Source of the DNA: JBGTFE01 sp049799955
GTDB taxonomy: Bacteria; Acidobacteriota; Blastocatellia; Pyrinomonadales; Pyrinomonadaceae
Assembly (NCBI GenBank): GCA_049799955.1
Contig: JBARIW010000054.1
Coordinates: 24,680-88,679 of the forward strand
DNA: 64,000 bases
Reading direction: 5' to 3'
This document shows, piece by piece, positions 17,067 through 26,900 of the stretch; within the stretch, counting starts at the first letter, position 1; the number at the start of each line of letters is the position of its first letter. A program made the translations under genes and the position numbers. The notes under the pieces are model-generated. The model searched no databases, was not told the origin of the DNA, and saw only the letters and a list, made by a program, of their open reading frames with translations.

Positions 17067-19043
17067 TTATACTTTTCTGTCTGCCGTCCATTGACCGATA
17101 CGGAAGATAACGAATTCAGCCGGTTTGACCACCGCCATACCGACCAGACAAACCAGACGCCCGTTGTCCAAATCGTTCTGCGTCATCGTCGAGCGGTCGC
17201 ATCGGACAAAATACGCCTTTTCGGGCTTTTCGCCGAGCAGAGCGCCGGAAACCCATTCGTTGTAAAGAAAATCCTGAATGGTCTGACGGACGTTCGCCCA
17301 GAGCGCTTCGCCGTTCGGCTCGAAAACAGCCCATTGCGTGCCGCGGTCGATTGAACGCTCGACATACGCGAAATACCGGCGCAGCGGAACGTATTTCCAT
17401 TCCGGGTCGGAGCTAATCGTGCGCGCGCCCCAGAGACGAAAACCGCGTCCTTCGAAAAAGCGGAAACAATTGATTCCTTCGGGATTCAAGACTTCCTGCT
17501 GCGCTTTGTTCAAGGTTTTTTCAAACCCGACCGCAAGCCGCACGACTTCGTTTGCCGGGGCTTTGTAAACCGCGCGCTCGACATCGTTGCGAGCGTAAAT
17601 TCCGGCGACAAAACCGCTTGGCGGAAGATAAATTTCCTGCTGCGTTACGGGGTCGAGAACACGCACCCATGGATAATAAAAAGCGGCGTATTTGGAATCG
17701 AGCCGCGCTCGCATCGCCCGCACTTCGGCGATATTCTGGTTGTCGCCGCTGTCGAGAACGGCGATGCGATATTTCATCCGCTCGGCGTGCGAAATCAGCA
17801 AATTGATAATTGTCGGGGCTTGTGTCGAATAATCGTCACCGTAGCCGTAAGTTGCGCCGGGCGCGGCGACAATCGAAATATCTTCAATGTCTTCAAACGC
17901 CTTTAATCCCGTTTTGAACGGGTCGGTGTCTTTTGCCGTGCCTTCGTATTCCGAGGCGGTCGGACGCATTCCGTCATTGCCGCCGTCCAGAAGAAGCGCA
18001 ATCGAGCGGTCGTCTTCGCTCGATTCGTCGTTCAGCAGATTGTCTTCGAGATTGGTGTTTTCATCAAACAAAAGCTGCAAAACGTCCAAACCCGAATCCA
18101 GATTATTGCCTTCGATGGCAATCGGCAGATTTCGCGCGTCAGATGTGTTTGCCGGTTCTTTGGCAAATTTGGTAAATATCGAATCCGGCGTTCCGGCGCG
18201 TTTGTGATTCAGGTCGAGCGCCAGACCGTCATACACGCGCGTCTGCGCTTCCGGGTCTTCGACCGCCTTGGTCGTAACGGTCAGCGTAACTACGCGAATC
18301 GAGTCGCCGTCATCGACATCGAGATTTGTCAACAATAAATCCTCGCCCGGGGACGCTGCGTCCATCGGCTCGAATTCCCAGACAATTTCGCCCGTCGTCG
18401 TGTCGCGGTTCTTCTGCGCGATATAAAATCCGCCTTCGGTCTTAACCGGCGGCGATGTCGGCGGCGATGTAAGCGGCGCGACGTTGCTGATATAAACCAC
18501 GTCGCGGTCAAGCAAGCCGCCGACGGTCGAATTTCCGCTCGTATCTTTCCCGAGCACGCTCTGTCCGATTCGCAAAGTCAGCCAGACGCGCATACGTCCA
18601 AGCTCGCCGGGAAAACGCGCGCTGAACTTAAGCCAGCTATCGGCATCATCCGGCGCGTCTTCGCCGTCAGCTAAAGCCGGCAGAAAAGCTTTGGCATAAC
18701 CGTCGGTAACGGCATCTCCGTTTTCGTCCGTAACAGAGCGAAAAACACGCGAAATATAAAGCCGTTTGCCGCCTTCTTCGAAGAATGCGCGAACGGCGTG
18801 CCACATATAATTTTGCATTTTCTGCTTCGTGTCGTCGTCGGCATTTCCGAAAGCCAACTGCTCGCGGTCACCGTAAACACGTTCAAACTCGCCGAGGCTG
18901 GTTATCACATCCGGCTCTAAATCTACCGGACCATAACGTGTCGGTCCGATAAAACCGGTTGTTGTCGTCCCGACACCTTCGATTGACTTGGAACGAAATG
19001 AAACTTCCTCGATAAAAACACCAGGCGCTAAATATTCAGGCAT
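17067..19043 (-). CDS. Main contractile sheath protein (Afp2-4/Pvc2-4-like)
   Basis: This 658-residue sheath protein is complete: an N-terminal PEYLAPGVFIEEVSFRSKSI, the YMWHAVRAFFEEGGKRLYI motif, and a C-terminal domain (FRFFEGRGFRLWGARTI, YAYVERSIDRGTQWAVFEPN, VRQTIQDFLYNEW) typical of tail sheaths. It contracts around the tube to drive injection. A clear AAGGAG site precedes the ATG. It is the only standard-sized sheath in the operon, and the second sheath is much larger and differs in the middle. Confidence 0.96.
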   Translation of the reverse strand: MPEYLAPGVFIEEVSFRSKSIEGVGTTTTGFIGPTRYGPVDLEPDVITSLGEFERVYGDREQLAFGNADDDTKQKMQNYMWHAVRAFFEEGGKRLYISRVFRSVTDENGDAVTDGYAKAFLPALADGEDAPDDADSWLKFSARFPGELGRMRVWLTLRIGQSVLGKDTSGNSTVGGLLDRDVVYISNVAPLTSPPTSPPVKTEGGFYIAQKNRDTTTGEIVWEFEPMDAASPGEDLLLTNLDVDDGDSIRVVTLTVTTKAVEDPEAQTRVYDGLALDLNHKRAGTPDSIFTKFAKEPANTSDARNLPIAIEGNNLDSGLDVLQLLFDENTNLEDNLLNDESSEDDRSIALLLDGGNDGMRPTASEYEGTAKDTDPFKTGLKAFEDIEDISIVAAPGATYGYGDDYSTQAPTIINLLISHAERMKYRIAVLDSGDNQNIAEVRAMRARLDSKYAAFYYPWVRVLDPVTQQEIYLPPSGFVAGIYARNDVERAVYKAPANEVVRLAVGFEKTLNKAQQEVLNPEGINCFRFFEGRGFRLWGARTISSDPEWKYVPLRRYFAYVERSIDRGTQWAVFEPNGEALWANVRQTIQDFLYNEWVSGALLGEKPEKAYFVRCDRSTMTQNDLDNGRLVCLVGMAVVKPAEFVIFRIGQWTADRKV

Positions 19044-19067
19044 TGATTTTCTCCTTATAAACTCGGC

Positions 19068-20003
19068 TTAAACTGCCGGACTGACAAATAAAACTGACGA
19101 GTAAACCGTCTCTGTATCGGGCATTGGCGATAGAATTTGCGCCGCGCGCGAACGCAAAATCAACTCCTTGCCGAAATACAGCTCAGCCGTCTCGTATTCT
19201 TCGGTTTGCCCGGCATCCGCCCAGAGCGTTCCTTCCGCCTGAGCCAGCACGAGCCGTAAGTCGGGAAAAGTTTCTTCTTCGTCGCCCCCCGACAAAATCG
19301 GCGGCGAAGTCTGAAAAATATTCGGTTCGTATTTGATAGTTAAATCCAGAAGCCATTTTTGCTCGGCGAGCGAAATGCGCGTGGCTGTCGCCGGCGGCGA
19401 AGCAAACGGATTATTTTGCGGCGAAAGCGCAGGGAAAATCAGCGCGATTCTTCCGTCCCGGTCGGCGATTCCTCTGGCAACGAGATTTCCGTCAAAACGC
19501 GCTTCCAAAACCGCCCACGAAGCGGGAACACCGTCAATTTCCTGCAATTCCGCGCGAATTACAGCCATTCCGCCCGACACTTTGCGCGTCGGCGCGGAAT
19601 ATAACGGGATGCTCGACAAAGTTTTATTCGGCGAAACGGACGGGATATTTTCCCATTTATAAATGCCTCTGACCGGAAGCTCGACCGTAAATCGAAACGG
19701 CTGAAATCTTCTTTCCGCATCAAAAACTTCCGCCACATACGATTTTTGAGGCGGATTATCGTTCCAAAATTCTTCATCGCCTTCGCCGTTCGCAAAATTT
19801 TCCAAACCGTACGCCCTTTGCAGAACGTAAACGCCGCTGCGATTCGGAAAGGCTGACATTCTGTTTTTTCCGGCGCGGGTTGTCGCCGGGTAAACGGAAA
19901 CGTTTAGCCCGTCGCTTATCCTTTCGCCGGTTGCCGCGTCGTGAAAGCAGACGCCTAGCGGAGCGACAAGAGAAAGTTTTTCTATGACCAAGGGGGATGT
20001 CAT
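19068..20003 (-). CDS. eCIS-associated protein of unknown function
   Basis: I do not recognise this 311-residue protein. It begins with a short beta-rich domain (FHDAATGERISDGLNVSVYP) and contains a segment resembling a carboxypeptidase-regulatory or Ig-like fold (ASWAVLEARFDGNLVARGIA followed by DRDGRIALIFPAL). It has no signal peptide and no membrane segment. It lies between the DUF4255 gene and the sheath gene, where several eCIS lineages have a lineage-specific gene. A structural role near the particle's upper end is a reasonable inference, nothing more. Confidence 0.65.
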   Translation of the reverse strand: MTSPLVIEKLSLVAPLGVCFHDAATGERISDGLNVSVYPATTRAGKNRMSAFPNRSGVYVLQRAYGLENFANGEGDEEFWNDNPPQKSYVAEVFDAERRFQPFRFTVELPVRGIYKWENIPSVSPNKTLSSIPLYSAPTRKVSGGMAVIRAELQEIDGVPASWAVLEARFDGNLVARGIADRDGRIALIFPALSPQNNPFASPPATATRISLAEQKWLLDLTIKYEPNIFQTSPPILSGGDEEETFPDLRLVLAQAEGTLWADAGQTEEYETAELYFGKELILRSRAAQILSPMPDTETVYSSVLFVSPAV

Positions 20004-20031
20004 AATAAATTTAATTTCGGAAAAAAAAACT

Positions 20032-20616
20032 CTAGTTTTTAGTAAAATCTAATTCTCGTGTCTGAACCGGAGCGGCGTCTTCTCCTGCCGGAATTGTCGA
20101 ATCTATTCCGACAACTCTGGCGACATAAGCCACCGACAACGGTAAACTGACCTTAAAAGCACTCCAGATATTCGATAAATCCTGAAGTGAAAGCGTTTGA
20201 TAAATGATTTCGATTGTTTCATTCGGATTAAAAACATCCGCTTCAGTACCAAAATGATTTAGCCTTCCGGCTGACAAAATCGGCGCGTCTTCGAGCGTCC
20301 GCATTGCCCAGCCGAGAATACGCTGCTGTTTAACGGCATCTTTTGCCCAAACAGTGAGTAAATAATACAAATCGAGCGGTAAAGGCGCTCGACGGGAAAT
20401 ACCGTCTAAGCCGGTTCGGTTAGGTATGTTTCTTAAGGCGGCGTTTATTTCAATTCGATACAGGAAAAGGGAAATTCCTTCTTCCATCGGAGATTGGAAA
20501 TTTGCGGGTTGATAAAGTTCAAAGCGCGCATTCGTGAATTCCGTTTTAGGTATATTGTCTGCCAGCAAACCTAAAACGGTTTGTCCGATTACCGCGACTG
20601 CCTGAGCTTTTCCCAC
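20032..20616 (-). CDS. DUF4255 tail terminator-like protein (Afp16/Pvc16-like)
   Basis: This 194-residue protein matches DUF4255: FTNARFELYQPANFQSPMEE, then ISLFLYRIEINAALRN and PLPLDLYYLLTVWAKDAVKQ. Afp16-type proteins cap the tube and sheath and set particle length. As the first gene of the operon it is preceded by a promoter and a hairpin leader. The start is a GTG with a GGGGG-rich Shine-Dalgarno five bases away. No paired AAA ATPase (Afp15-like) is visible in the window, although it may lie beyond the left edge. Confidence 0.92.
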   Translation of the reverse strand: MGKAQAVAVIGQTVLGLLADNIPKTEFTNARFELYQPANFQSPMEEGISLFLYRIEINAALRNIPNRTGLDGISRRAPLPLDLYYLLTVWAKDAVKQQRILGWAMRTLEDAPILSAGRLNHFGTEADVFNPNETIEIIYQTLSLQDLSNIWSAFKVSLPLSVAYVARVVGIDSTIPAGEDAAPVQTRELDFTKN

Positions 20617-20637
20617 AATTCCCCCTTTTTAGGAAAA

Positions 20638-20672
20638 TGAGTAAAGACAAATAAAATTCCCGTCTTTACTCA
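20638..20672 (-). promoter_or_regulatory. Perfect 11-bp inverted repeat in the injection-operon leader
   Basis: TGAGTAAAGAC and GTCTTTACTCA form a perfect stem with a 13-base loop, ending 22 bases before the GTG start of the DUF4255 gene. On the transcript it would be followed by UUUU and then the ribosome site. It could be an attenuator, an operator, or an RNA-stabilising hairpin. Confidence 0.6.
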
Positions 20673-20707
20673 AGAATAAGAAAAATTGAATAAAACCCCT
20701 TGTCTGT

Positions 20708-20733
20708 AATTGCTTTTTTACCCCGAAGCAATT
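20708..20733 (-). other. Second leader hairpin
   Basis: AATTGCTT and AAGCAATT form an 8-bp stem with a 10-base loop in the same untranslated leader. There is no U-tract after it, so I do not call it a terminator. Confidence 0.35.
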
Positions 20734-20766
20734 TTGAAAAAAGTATCTGTAATTTTGATATCGCTG

Positions 20767-20796
20767 ATGCTACTCCAATTTTACAAAGTTTGTCAA
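20767..20796 (-). promoter_or_regulatory. Sigma70-type promoter of the injection-system operon
   Basis: On the minus strand TTGACA is followed after 18 bases by TAGCAT. Transcription would start near 20760 and leave a leader of about 140 bases containing both hairpins. It is the best promoter match between the S41 peptidase stop and the operon start. Confidence 0.5.
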
Positions 20797-20830
20797 TTCA
20801 ATTTTTGCAAAATTATACACCTGTTTGTTT

Positions 20831-20914
20831 AACAATCGTTTAAAATAAAATGCCTTGCAAAGGGCGAGATTGGAAACATAAGGTTCTCAATTATTTTTTT
20901 ATTCAACAATCGTT
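20831..20914. repeat. Paired AACAATCGTT direct repeats upstream of the operon promoter
   Basis: AACAATCGTT occurs at 20831-20840 and again at 20905-20914. The 74-base spacing is close to seven helical turns, so both face the same side of the DNA. They lie just upstream of the promoter and could be regulator-binding sites. The rest of the 20.6-21.0 kb gap is AT-rich with no coding sign. Confidence 0.35.
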
Positions 20915-21018
20915 CAGGCTTTATTAAAAAATAATTTGCAGATTTGGATATAATTTTCAGGCTAATGAGCTTGGTTCGTAATGATGAGAGTTTCTCAAAG
21001 ATATATAAAATGAGTTTT

Positions 21019-22749
21019 CTAATTCGTTCGCTCAATCTTCTGATTAATGAGCGTCATGATAGTTTCCATAATCGTATCGCGATTGGCAAAATAATCTTTG
21101 GCGGTAAGCTGTACCGGAATGTCGGGCGAAATCCATAAACGAGTATCGCGCGGTTCGGTTAAAGCCCAGCTCGTGCTCGAAATGCTTCCGCCGACACCGC
21201 CATACGGCAGCAGGACGGGAGATTCGTCCCCGCCGACCATTAAAGGTTTTCCGCCGCTCGGTTCGCCGGCGAAAACGGCATTTGTCAGCCTATCGACATC
21301 GGTTATAAAATTCGAGGCGGCTGAAAAAGTGTATCGACCGGTAAGAACAAAAAGTCTATTCTCTTTTTTGCTGTCAAAATCTATTAAAGTGCGCAGCAAT
21401 TCCGCATCTGTAAAAGTGCTTCCGCCGTTGTTTCGCCGCACGTCAACAATCAAATTACGCACTTCATTTTTGGCAAGGAAATCTCGCAGCCGAAGCCCGA
21501 AACGGGCAAGCGATTCATCCTCTTTATCCTCGACCTGGTTATATTGCAGGTAAATCGTTTTATTTTCCGGCAGATACTCGAACCAGTATTCATCGTCCGG
21601 TTTGGTCAGATACATCGGCGCACTCCCGAGACCGGCAATTCTGGGAGCTTTCAGTTTCTGGCGCGAGCCGAGCGGAACCGGTTCGGGGCTAACCGTGATT
21701 GTTTTTCCTTCACGGTCTGTTAAAGTTAAATTCACGCGGTCGGGCTTTGCGGTTAATTTCAGCGTATAGAGAACTTGAAGGATTTTCAGCCGGTCGGGAC
21801 CGGTGGAAATTACCGCCATATCATTCTCGCGCCCGATAATATATCCAACCGCATTAAGCGCCTTCTCGGCGGTCGAATCGTCGAAGCGCAAAACTCTCGC
21901 GCCAATCAAATTTTCGTATGGCGCGGCGGCGTCAATCACAAAAAGCCCTTCGGGAAAGGCGTAAAAAGTCAGCGGTAATTGTGTCAGTTTGACCATGTTT
22001 CCGGACTGGAAGAGGGTGTTGTGAGACTGCCGAAGTAAGACGAGCAGATGTTGCATTTCATACATAATCTGCTCATTCGAAAGCTTCGGAATCTGTTTCT
22101 TCAGCTCCGCTGCGGCTTTTATTAAATCAGACGGCAGCGGCTCTCGGCTGTAAACCGGATTCACGCGTTTAACTTCCGACAGCAAATAATCGACATCGTA
22201 GCGCCAGCCTTCATCGCGGGAAAATTTGCGGTTCGGCAGCAATCCCAATAGCTGCCGAAAACGAGGATTGTCCTTAAGCGAGTCAAAAGCCGCGTTTTTC
22301 AGCAAAGACGGTTTTTGATTAAAGCGAAACTCGTAAAGCGTTTTCTCCAGCCAGAGAAGCGCATTTTCCTTGTCTCCGGCGCGCGCGTAGGATTCGGCAA
22401 GATAAAGCGCATTATATTGCGAATTGAACGCCATCCCGAATTCATTAGCCTTCAGAAAAGGCTGAATCGCTTCGCGAAACTTTCCCGCGCGGTAAAGCGA
22501 CATAGCCAGTCGCCGCCATTTTGGACCGTCGAGCGGGTAAATCCGGGTTAATTTCTCGTAGGCTTCAGCCGCTTTAACATGATTTTGCTGCTGATAAAAT
22601 TGGTCGGCTTCCTGCGAAAGCCGGTAATAATCTGCCGGAGTTACCTCTTTCGCGTCCTGAAGAAGCTCAGCCGGCGATTGAGATTGAACGGCTGTCAGCG
22701 TAGTCAGAAGAATAAAAATTATCGAGCAAAATCTTACAACGGTTTTCAT
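21019..22749 (-). CDS. Secreted TPR-containing S41 family peptidase
   Basis: A signal peptide (1-23, hydrophobic FIILLTTLTAV then QSQ) precedes TPR-like repeats at about 40-150 (YYRLSQEADQFYQQQNHVKA, ALYLAESYARAGDKENALLW). The C-terminal 200 residues are an S41 tail-specific protease core with VRRNNGGSTFTD and the serine motif GRYTFSAASNF around residue 475, then AGEPSGGKP. It likely acts in the periplasm on unknown substrates. The ATG has no good Shine-Dalgarno. It is followed by the injection-operon promoter with no clear terminator, so readthrough is possible. Confidence 0.88.
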   Translation of the reverse strand: MKTVVRFCSIIFILLTTLTAVQSQSPAELLQDAKEVTPADYYRLSQEADQFYQQQNHVKAAEAYEKLTRIYPLDGPKWRRLAMSLYRAGKFREAIQPFLKANEFGMAFNSQYNALYLAESYARAGDKENALLWLEKTLYEFRFNQKPSLLKNAAFDSLKDNPRFRQLLGLLPNRKFSRDEGWRYDVDYLLSEVKRVNPVYSREPLPSDLIKAAAELKKQIPKLSNEQIMYEMQHLLVLLRQSHNTLFQSGNMVKLTQLPLTFYAFPEGLFVIDAAAPYENLIGARVLRFDDSTAEKALNAVGYIIGRENDMAVISTGPDRLKILQVLYTLKLTAKPDRVNLTLTDREGKTITVSPEPVPLGSRQKLKAPRIAGLGSAPMYLTKPDDEYWFEYLPENKTIYLQYNQVEDKEDESLARFGLRLRDFLAKNEVRNLIVDVRRNNGGSTFTDAELLRTLIDFDSKKENRLFVLTGRYTFSAASNFITDVDRLTNAVFAGEPSGGKPLMVGGDESPVLLPYGGVGGSISSTSWALTEPRDTRLWISPDIPVQLTAKDYFANRDTIMETIMTLINQKIERTN

Positions 22750-22780
22750 AAAAGTAAGTGTAAAATCCCCGGCTGGTTCG

Positions 22781-22797
22781 CGCTGGTATTACCAGCG
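22781..22797. promoter_or_regulatory. GntR-like operator palindrome upstream of the S41 peptidase
   Basis: CGCTGGTATTACCAGCG is a perfect 8-1-8 palindrome about 32 bases before the start codon. The core TGGTxxxACCA is the form bound by FCD-type GntR regulators. No GntR gene is in the window. The hairpin is not followed by a T-run, so a terminator is less likely. Confidence 0.4.
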
Positions 22798-22912
22798 TCG
22801 CCGGGAATAGAATCTATAATCTTTATGTTAGAGGTTTCGGAAATAAGAAGTATTGTGGATTTGAAACGTCTTTGTTCAATACGAAACATTCGGAAGCGAA
22901 TTATTTATAAAA

Positions 22913-23725
22913 TTATGAATAATGGGCTTCGCGGAATTTGGCGGGCGTGATTCCGGTGCTTTGTTTGAAGCTTCTGGTAAATTGGCTTTGGTCGGCAAAC
23001 CCGCTTAACAGAGCAATTTCGGCAAGTGGTTTTTTTGAGTTCAGAAGCAAATCAGAGGCTGATTCGATTCGGCATTTTCTTAAATATTCGCCGGGCGAAC
23101 AACCGAAAAACCGTCGAAACGTGCGAGCCAGATGCAGCGCGTGGACGCCGACGGTCGCGGCTATTTCCGCAATCGTAATCGTTTCCGCGCAGCAATCCCG
23201 AATAAGCTCGCGAGCTGTTTTTAACCACGCGGGCGGTTTGCCGGATTTGTCCAGAGAACGCGCCGAATAAACCAGTAATTCGTTTGCCAGTGCCTCCAGA
23301 ACGATTGCCGATAAACTATCGGGTGTTTGCAGCTCTTTACTGATTCTTTTTCCCAGCCATGAGATTTCGCTGTTCTTAAAATTTATCGAATAATCAAAAA
23401 ACTTTATTTCTTCGAGCAATTTCGTATTCGTTTCCGAAGTCAAAGAAACCGTCAGGAATTTCCCGCCCGCCGTGTAGAAATGGTCACGATGAGTCGTTCC
23501 GGCAGGATAATAAAGCATTGTCGAAGATGAGCAATGCTGTTTTTTATCTTTGACCACTGCTTCATATTCACCTCTGACGACAAAGAGGAAATGAGCATTT
23601 TCGTGCATATGCGCCGGAACACGGCTGTTGGCGAAATCTTCGACCTCTGCAAAATCGAAAGCCGAAGTTTTAACCTGACGGCGGGTTTCACCGTAAAATC
23701 TCCCGAATGTAAATACTTGTTTCAA
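22913..23725 (-). CDS. AraC/XylS family transcriptional regulator with N-terminal cupin
   Basis: The 270-residue protein has a cupin-like sensor domain (VPAHMHENAHFLFVVRGEYE, then YYPAGTTHRDHF) and a C-terminal AraC double helix-turn-helix at about 170-268: TIAEIAATVGVHALHLARTF and AEIALLSGFADQSQFTRSFK, ending ITPAKFREAHY. The start is TTG with AGGAG six bases ahead. It would sense a small ligand and control nearby genes. The S41 peptidase gene downstream in the same direction is a possible target, but the ligand is unknown. Confidence 0.93.
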   Translation of the reverse strand: MKQVFTFGRFYGETRRQVKTSAFDFAEVEDFANSRVPAHMHENAHFLFVVRGEYEAVVKDKKQHCSSSTMLYYPAGTTHRDHFYTAGGKFLTVSLTSETNTKLLEEIKFFDYSINFKNSEISWLGKRISKELQTPDSLSAIVLEALANELLVYSARSLDKSGKPPAWLKTARELIRDCCAETITIAEIAATVGVHALHLARTFRRFFGCSPGEYLRKCRIESASDLLLNSKKPLAEIALLSGFADQSQFTRSFKQSTGITPAKFREAHYS

Positions 23726-23816
23726 AGCGACTCCTGATTAAAATCTTAGGTGGATATTCTTTACTTACAAAACACCGCTCGTCGAGATTTTATGACAAAT
23801 TCATTTTATGCCCTAT

Positions 23817-23956
23817 GTCAGCTCGCCCATAAATTGAAAATCGCCTTCCAGCAAGTTCGACAACTTAGAAAATCTATTCGCGCATAAAGTGAAAAAAGTG
23901 TCGCTCCTAATGTGAAAATTTCTGCTATTTTTAGCGCATATAATGAAAATTTCTCG
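23817..23956 (+). repeat. Transposon-end-like repeat, copy 1
   Basis: This stretch of about 140 bp begins TGTCAG and carries four spaced copies of a motif close to GCGCATAAxGTGAAAA. It closely matches copy 2 at 36993-37132 in the same orientation. A TGT terminus with repeated recognition motifs is typical of Mu/Tn7/IS21-type element ends (transposase-binding sites). No transposase gene is next to it, so it is probably a leftover end. Confidence 0.55.
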
Positions 23957-23984
23957 TTCCTTGAATGGCAAATGTCAGAAATTC

Positions 23985-26900
23985 CTAGTCTTTTCCTATA
24001 TCGCCGCGTGACCATTTCTCAATCAGCGAAGCATAACGTTCTAAAAATTCATCCATTAATTGAACGGCTTTTCCTTTTTCTCCTTGTTCGATAACTATTG
24101 AAAAAACTAATCCGTCCTGCACTTCGCCCCGATTTTCATCTTTCCATTTAATGATGGCAAAAACGATACGTGATGTGTCAAGTTCATCCTCACTAGCATT
24201 CAGAGTGCCGGTTTTAGCATAAAAGCCGATTCGTGAATCACTCAAATACGATGTTTTATCTTTGAATAAAAGATGAGCGGTTCCGCCTTCTTCCTCAACT
24301 GCTGCTTTTAACCCGATTCGAATCTGGCGCGCGGCATCCTTATCTAAAGTTTCACGTGAGGTTTCGATGGTATTGTTGTTTTTGACAATATGCGGAATGA
24401 CAGGTTTAGAAATTAAAATTGTTGCGAAAGCTCCTGTCAAATCTACATTTGACCAGAGATTGTTTTTTCCTCCGAGCAGCAGACTAACATAGTCGCGCGG
24501 CTTGGTTAAATGCTCGAAATCAAAATTGGGAATGCGCGGTGAAACCGCATCTAAAAGCCCGGTGGTTTTATTTTCGTTTTTCGGATTGTTTACGTCGTCT
24601 TTTGTGTTTTTTGTCCAGAAAGAACGGCGATATGACATTTCCGGAAAAGTGTTGCCGTCATTATCTGTTTGGTTGATGATATTTATCCCGAAAAGATCGT
24701 GAAGCGATTTTGCTATCGGGCTGTTTGCCATTTTCGTATTTGGTTCCGTTCCCAAACTTTTCAGTTCTTTATCCTTCGCCGTAATAAAATCATTAAAACT
24801 CGGATATTTTTTCCATGGTTTTAATTCACCCGTCAACGATTCGTTAAGCGAATCCGAATCACCGGACGCTCTAATAATAGTCTTTCCTTCCTTATTAGTG
24901 TTGTTGTTATTTGCCAGTCCGAGCATACCCAACCGGACTTGATAGCGATTGTCCGAGCGTTTTAAGTAATCTTTGAAATTTACCCAACCGGAAGTGGTTG
25001 GAGTTACTCTCCATCCATCACCTTCTATCTTCAAACCAAACACGCTGTTTTCAACTTCATTCCCGGATTGCACGAGTAATAGCTCGTTAAGTTTTGGATG
25101 AACTTTCAGAACAGCCGCCGCCCAAATCGGCTTGGTTACTGAGCCCATTACCATAGCCCGTTCAAAATTATGGTCAACACCGTAACGCAGTCTGAAATTT
25201 CTCGGGGCGATTTTCTCAACCCAATCAAGCGGCGGAATTATGTATTCGTATTGTTGATTATTAGCAGTGAATTTATTTATTTCCCATTTACCGTTAACTG
25301 CCGAAGCCCGCGGATAACTACCTAACGCAAGAGTTTCTCCGTCGGGCAAACGGATAATTGACAATGCAACTCGCGGCGGCAGGTCGGCAGCTTGCTTTGT
25401 CAATAATTCTTCGTGTCTTATGACTCCCTTTTCGGCGACAAAATCCATTGCCGCCTTTTGAAATTCACGATTGAGCGTTAATTGTCCATATGTTTCCAGA
25501 GCGCTCCCGCTTTTTACTTTCTCTAATCTTTTCCATTCGGATTCCATTGCATAACTTAATTGCTGCGCCCAGGATAGTCGTGTTTCCGGCTCAAAAACCG
25601 TTCGATACCGGTTATTTTCCCATGCGGGAGCAACTAATAATTCTTTGTCCAACTTGATTTGCGGAAGTTCCTGCGCCGTTTTCCCGGAGCGAAAACTCAT
25701 TCGAATATTAAAATCATCGTTAATCTCAAGTTTAGAATTAACTTCTTTTCCTGACTCATCTCTGATTACCTGTAATCGAAAAAGATTTTGTCGAGACTTA
25801 AGCGGCTTCAAATTTCTGAATTTATTTAATATGCGATTGTAATTTTTCAGATTTCGGACGTTTTTTAATTCGTTTTCAATCTGTTCCGTAGATGTTTCCG
25901 TTTCACTGCTTTGTTCATTGTAAGCATTAAATCGTTCGGCTTCTTCCGCGATAAACGTCGGGTCGTCACCAAGCTCTTTTTTTAGATTCGCATAATCGAT
26001 TTTTTTCTTCCCGGCATCATAGAAAATCAAGTTTTTATCGATAAACCAACGAACGTTTCTGAACAGTTGTTTGTAACTGTAATTATTAATTTCGTCATTT
26101 CTCGCAATTTGCCAGCCGGTAAAAACAACTTGTCCAAAAACTATTAAAATCAGCAATAGCATTGCGACCCCGAGTATCTTCCATTTTTCCGGCAAGAAAC
26201 GTCGCCAACCGGAAATCGCCGAAAGCTCCGAATCTGCCGGTTTGCTAAAAATGGAATATGAGTCGCGCCGGATTTTTCCAAAGGATTGATATCTCCAAAA
26301 TATTGCTTGAATCATCAGACAAAATAAAATCGTCCATTTAAACATATCTGAGGGAGAATTTACACTTAGCAACGGCAAATTACGTCCACTCATCGGAAAA
26401 GTGGCAAAATTCATTCCGGCGTGATAAAGGGCTTCAAGTAGAAAAGATGCGGCAATAATCAAAGCCAAGGCGTGTCCTGTATCGAAATGTTCGCGCGAGC
26501 TTATATATATTAAGATTAGCGGAAAAAGATACATAGTCAGTAAAAAAAATCCTCCCGCCAAGCCATATTCGGCAACGATAAAGAAACTGAATACACTGTC
26601 ATACTGGAGCGTATCCTGTCTGATAAAAGAAGAACGATTCGGAGATTTTCCAAATCCCAATCCGTTCCAGCCGCCTTCATATGAGACAGCCTGCGTTTCC
26701 CAAATGTGTTCGTTTCCGTTAAGAAGTTCTTGATAGGGAAAACCACTGTTGCCTGAAGCGCGGTGAGCAATAATTGCCCAGCTTTGGGCTATTGAACCGT
26801 GTTTGAAATTAAGCAGTCGGGCAAAAGCCCGGTCGCTCTTATTTTCCGAAACTCCAAAAGCTTCTTCTGCCTGATTGATAAACGGTATGAAACCTTCCAC

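Noticed and set aside
1..20616. Many long plus-strand frames across the injection-system operon (for example 5934-6806 and 3188-3730)
   Set aside because: They are antisense to clear, family-matched genes. They encode Arg-rich, low-complexity strings produced by the GC-rich opposite strand and have no ribosome sites or family motifs.
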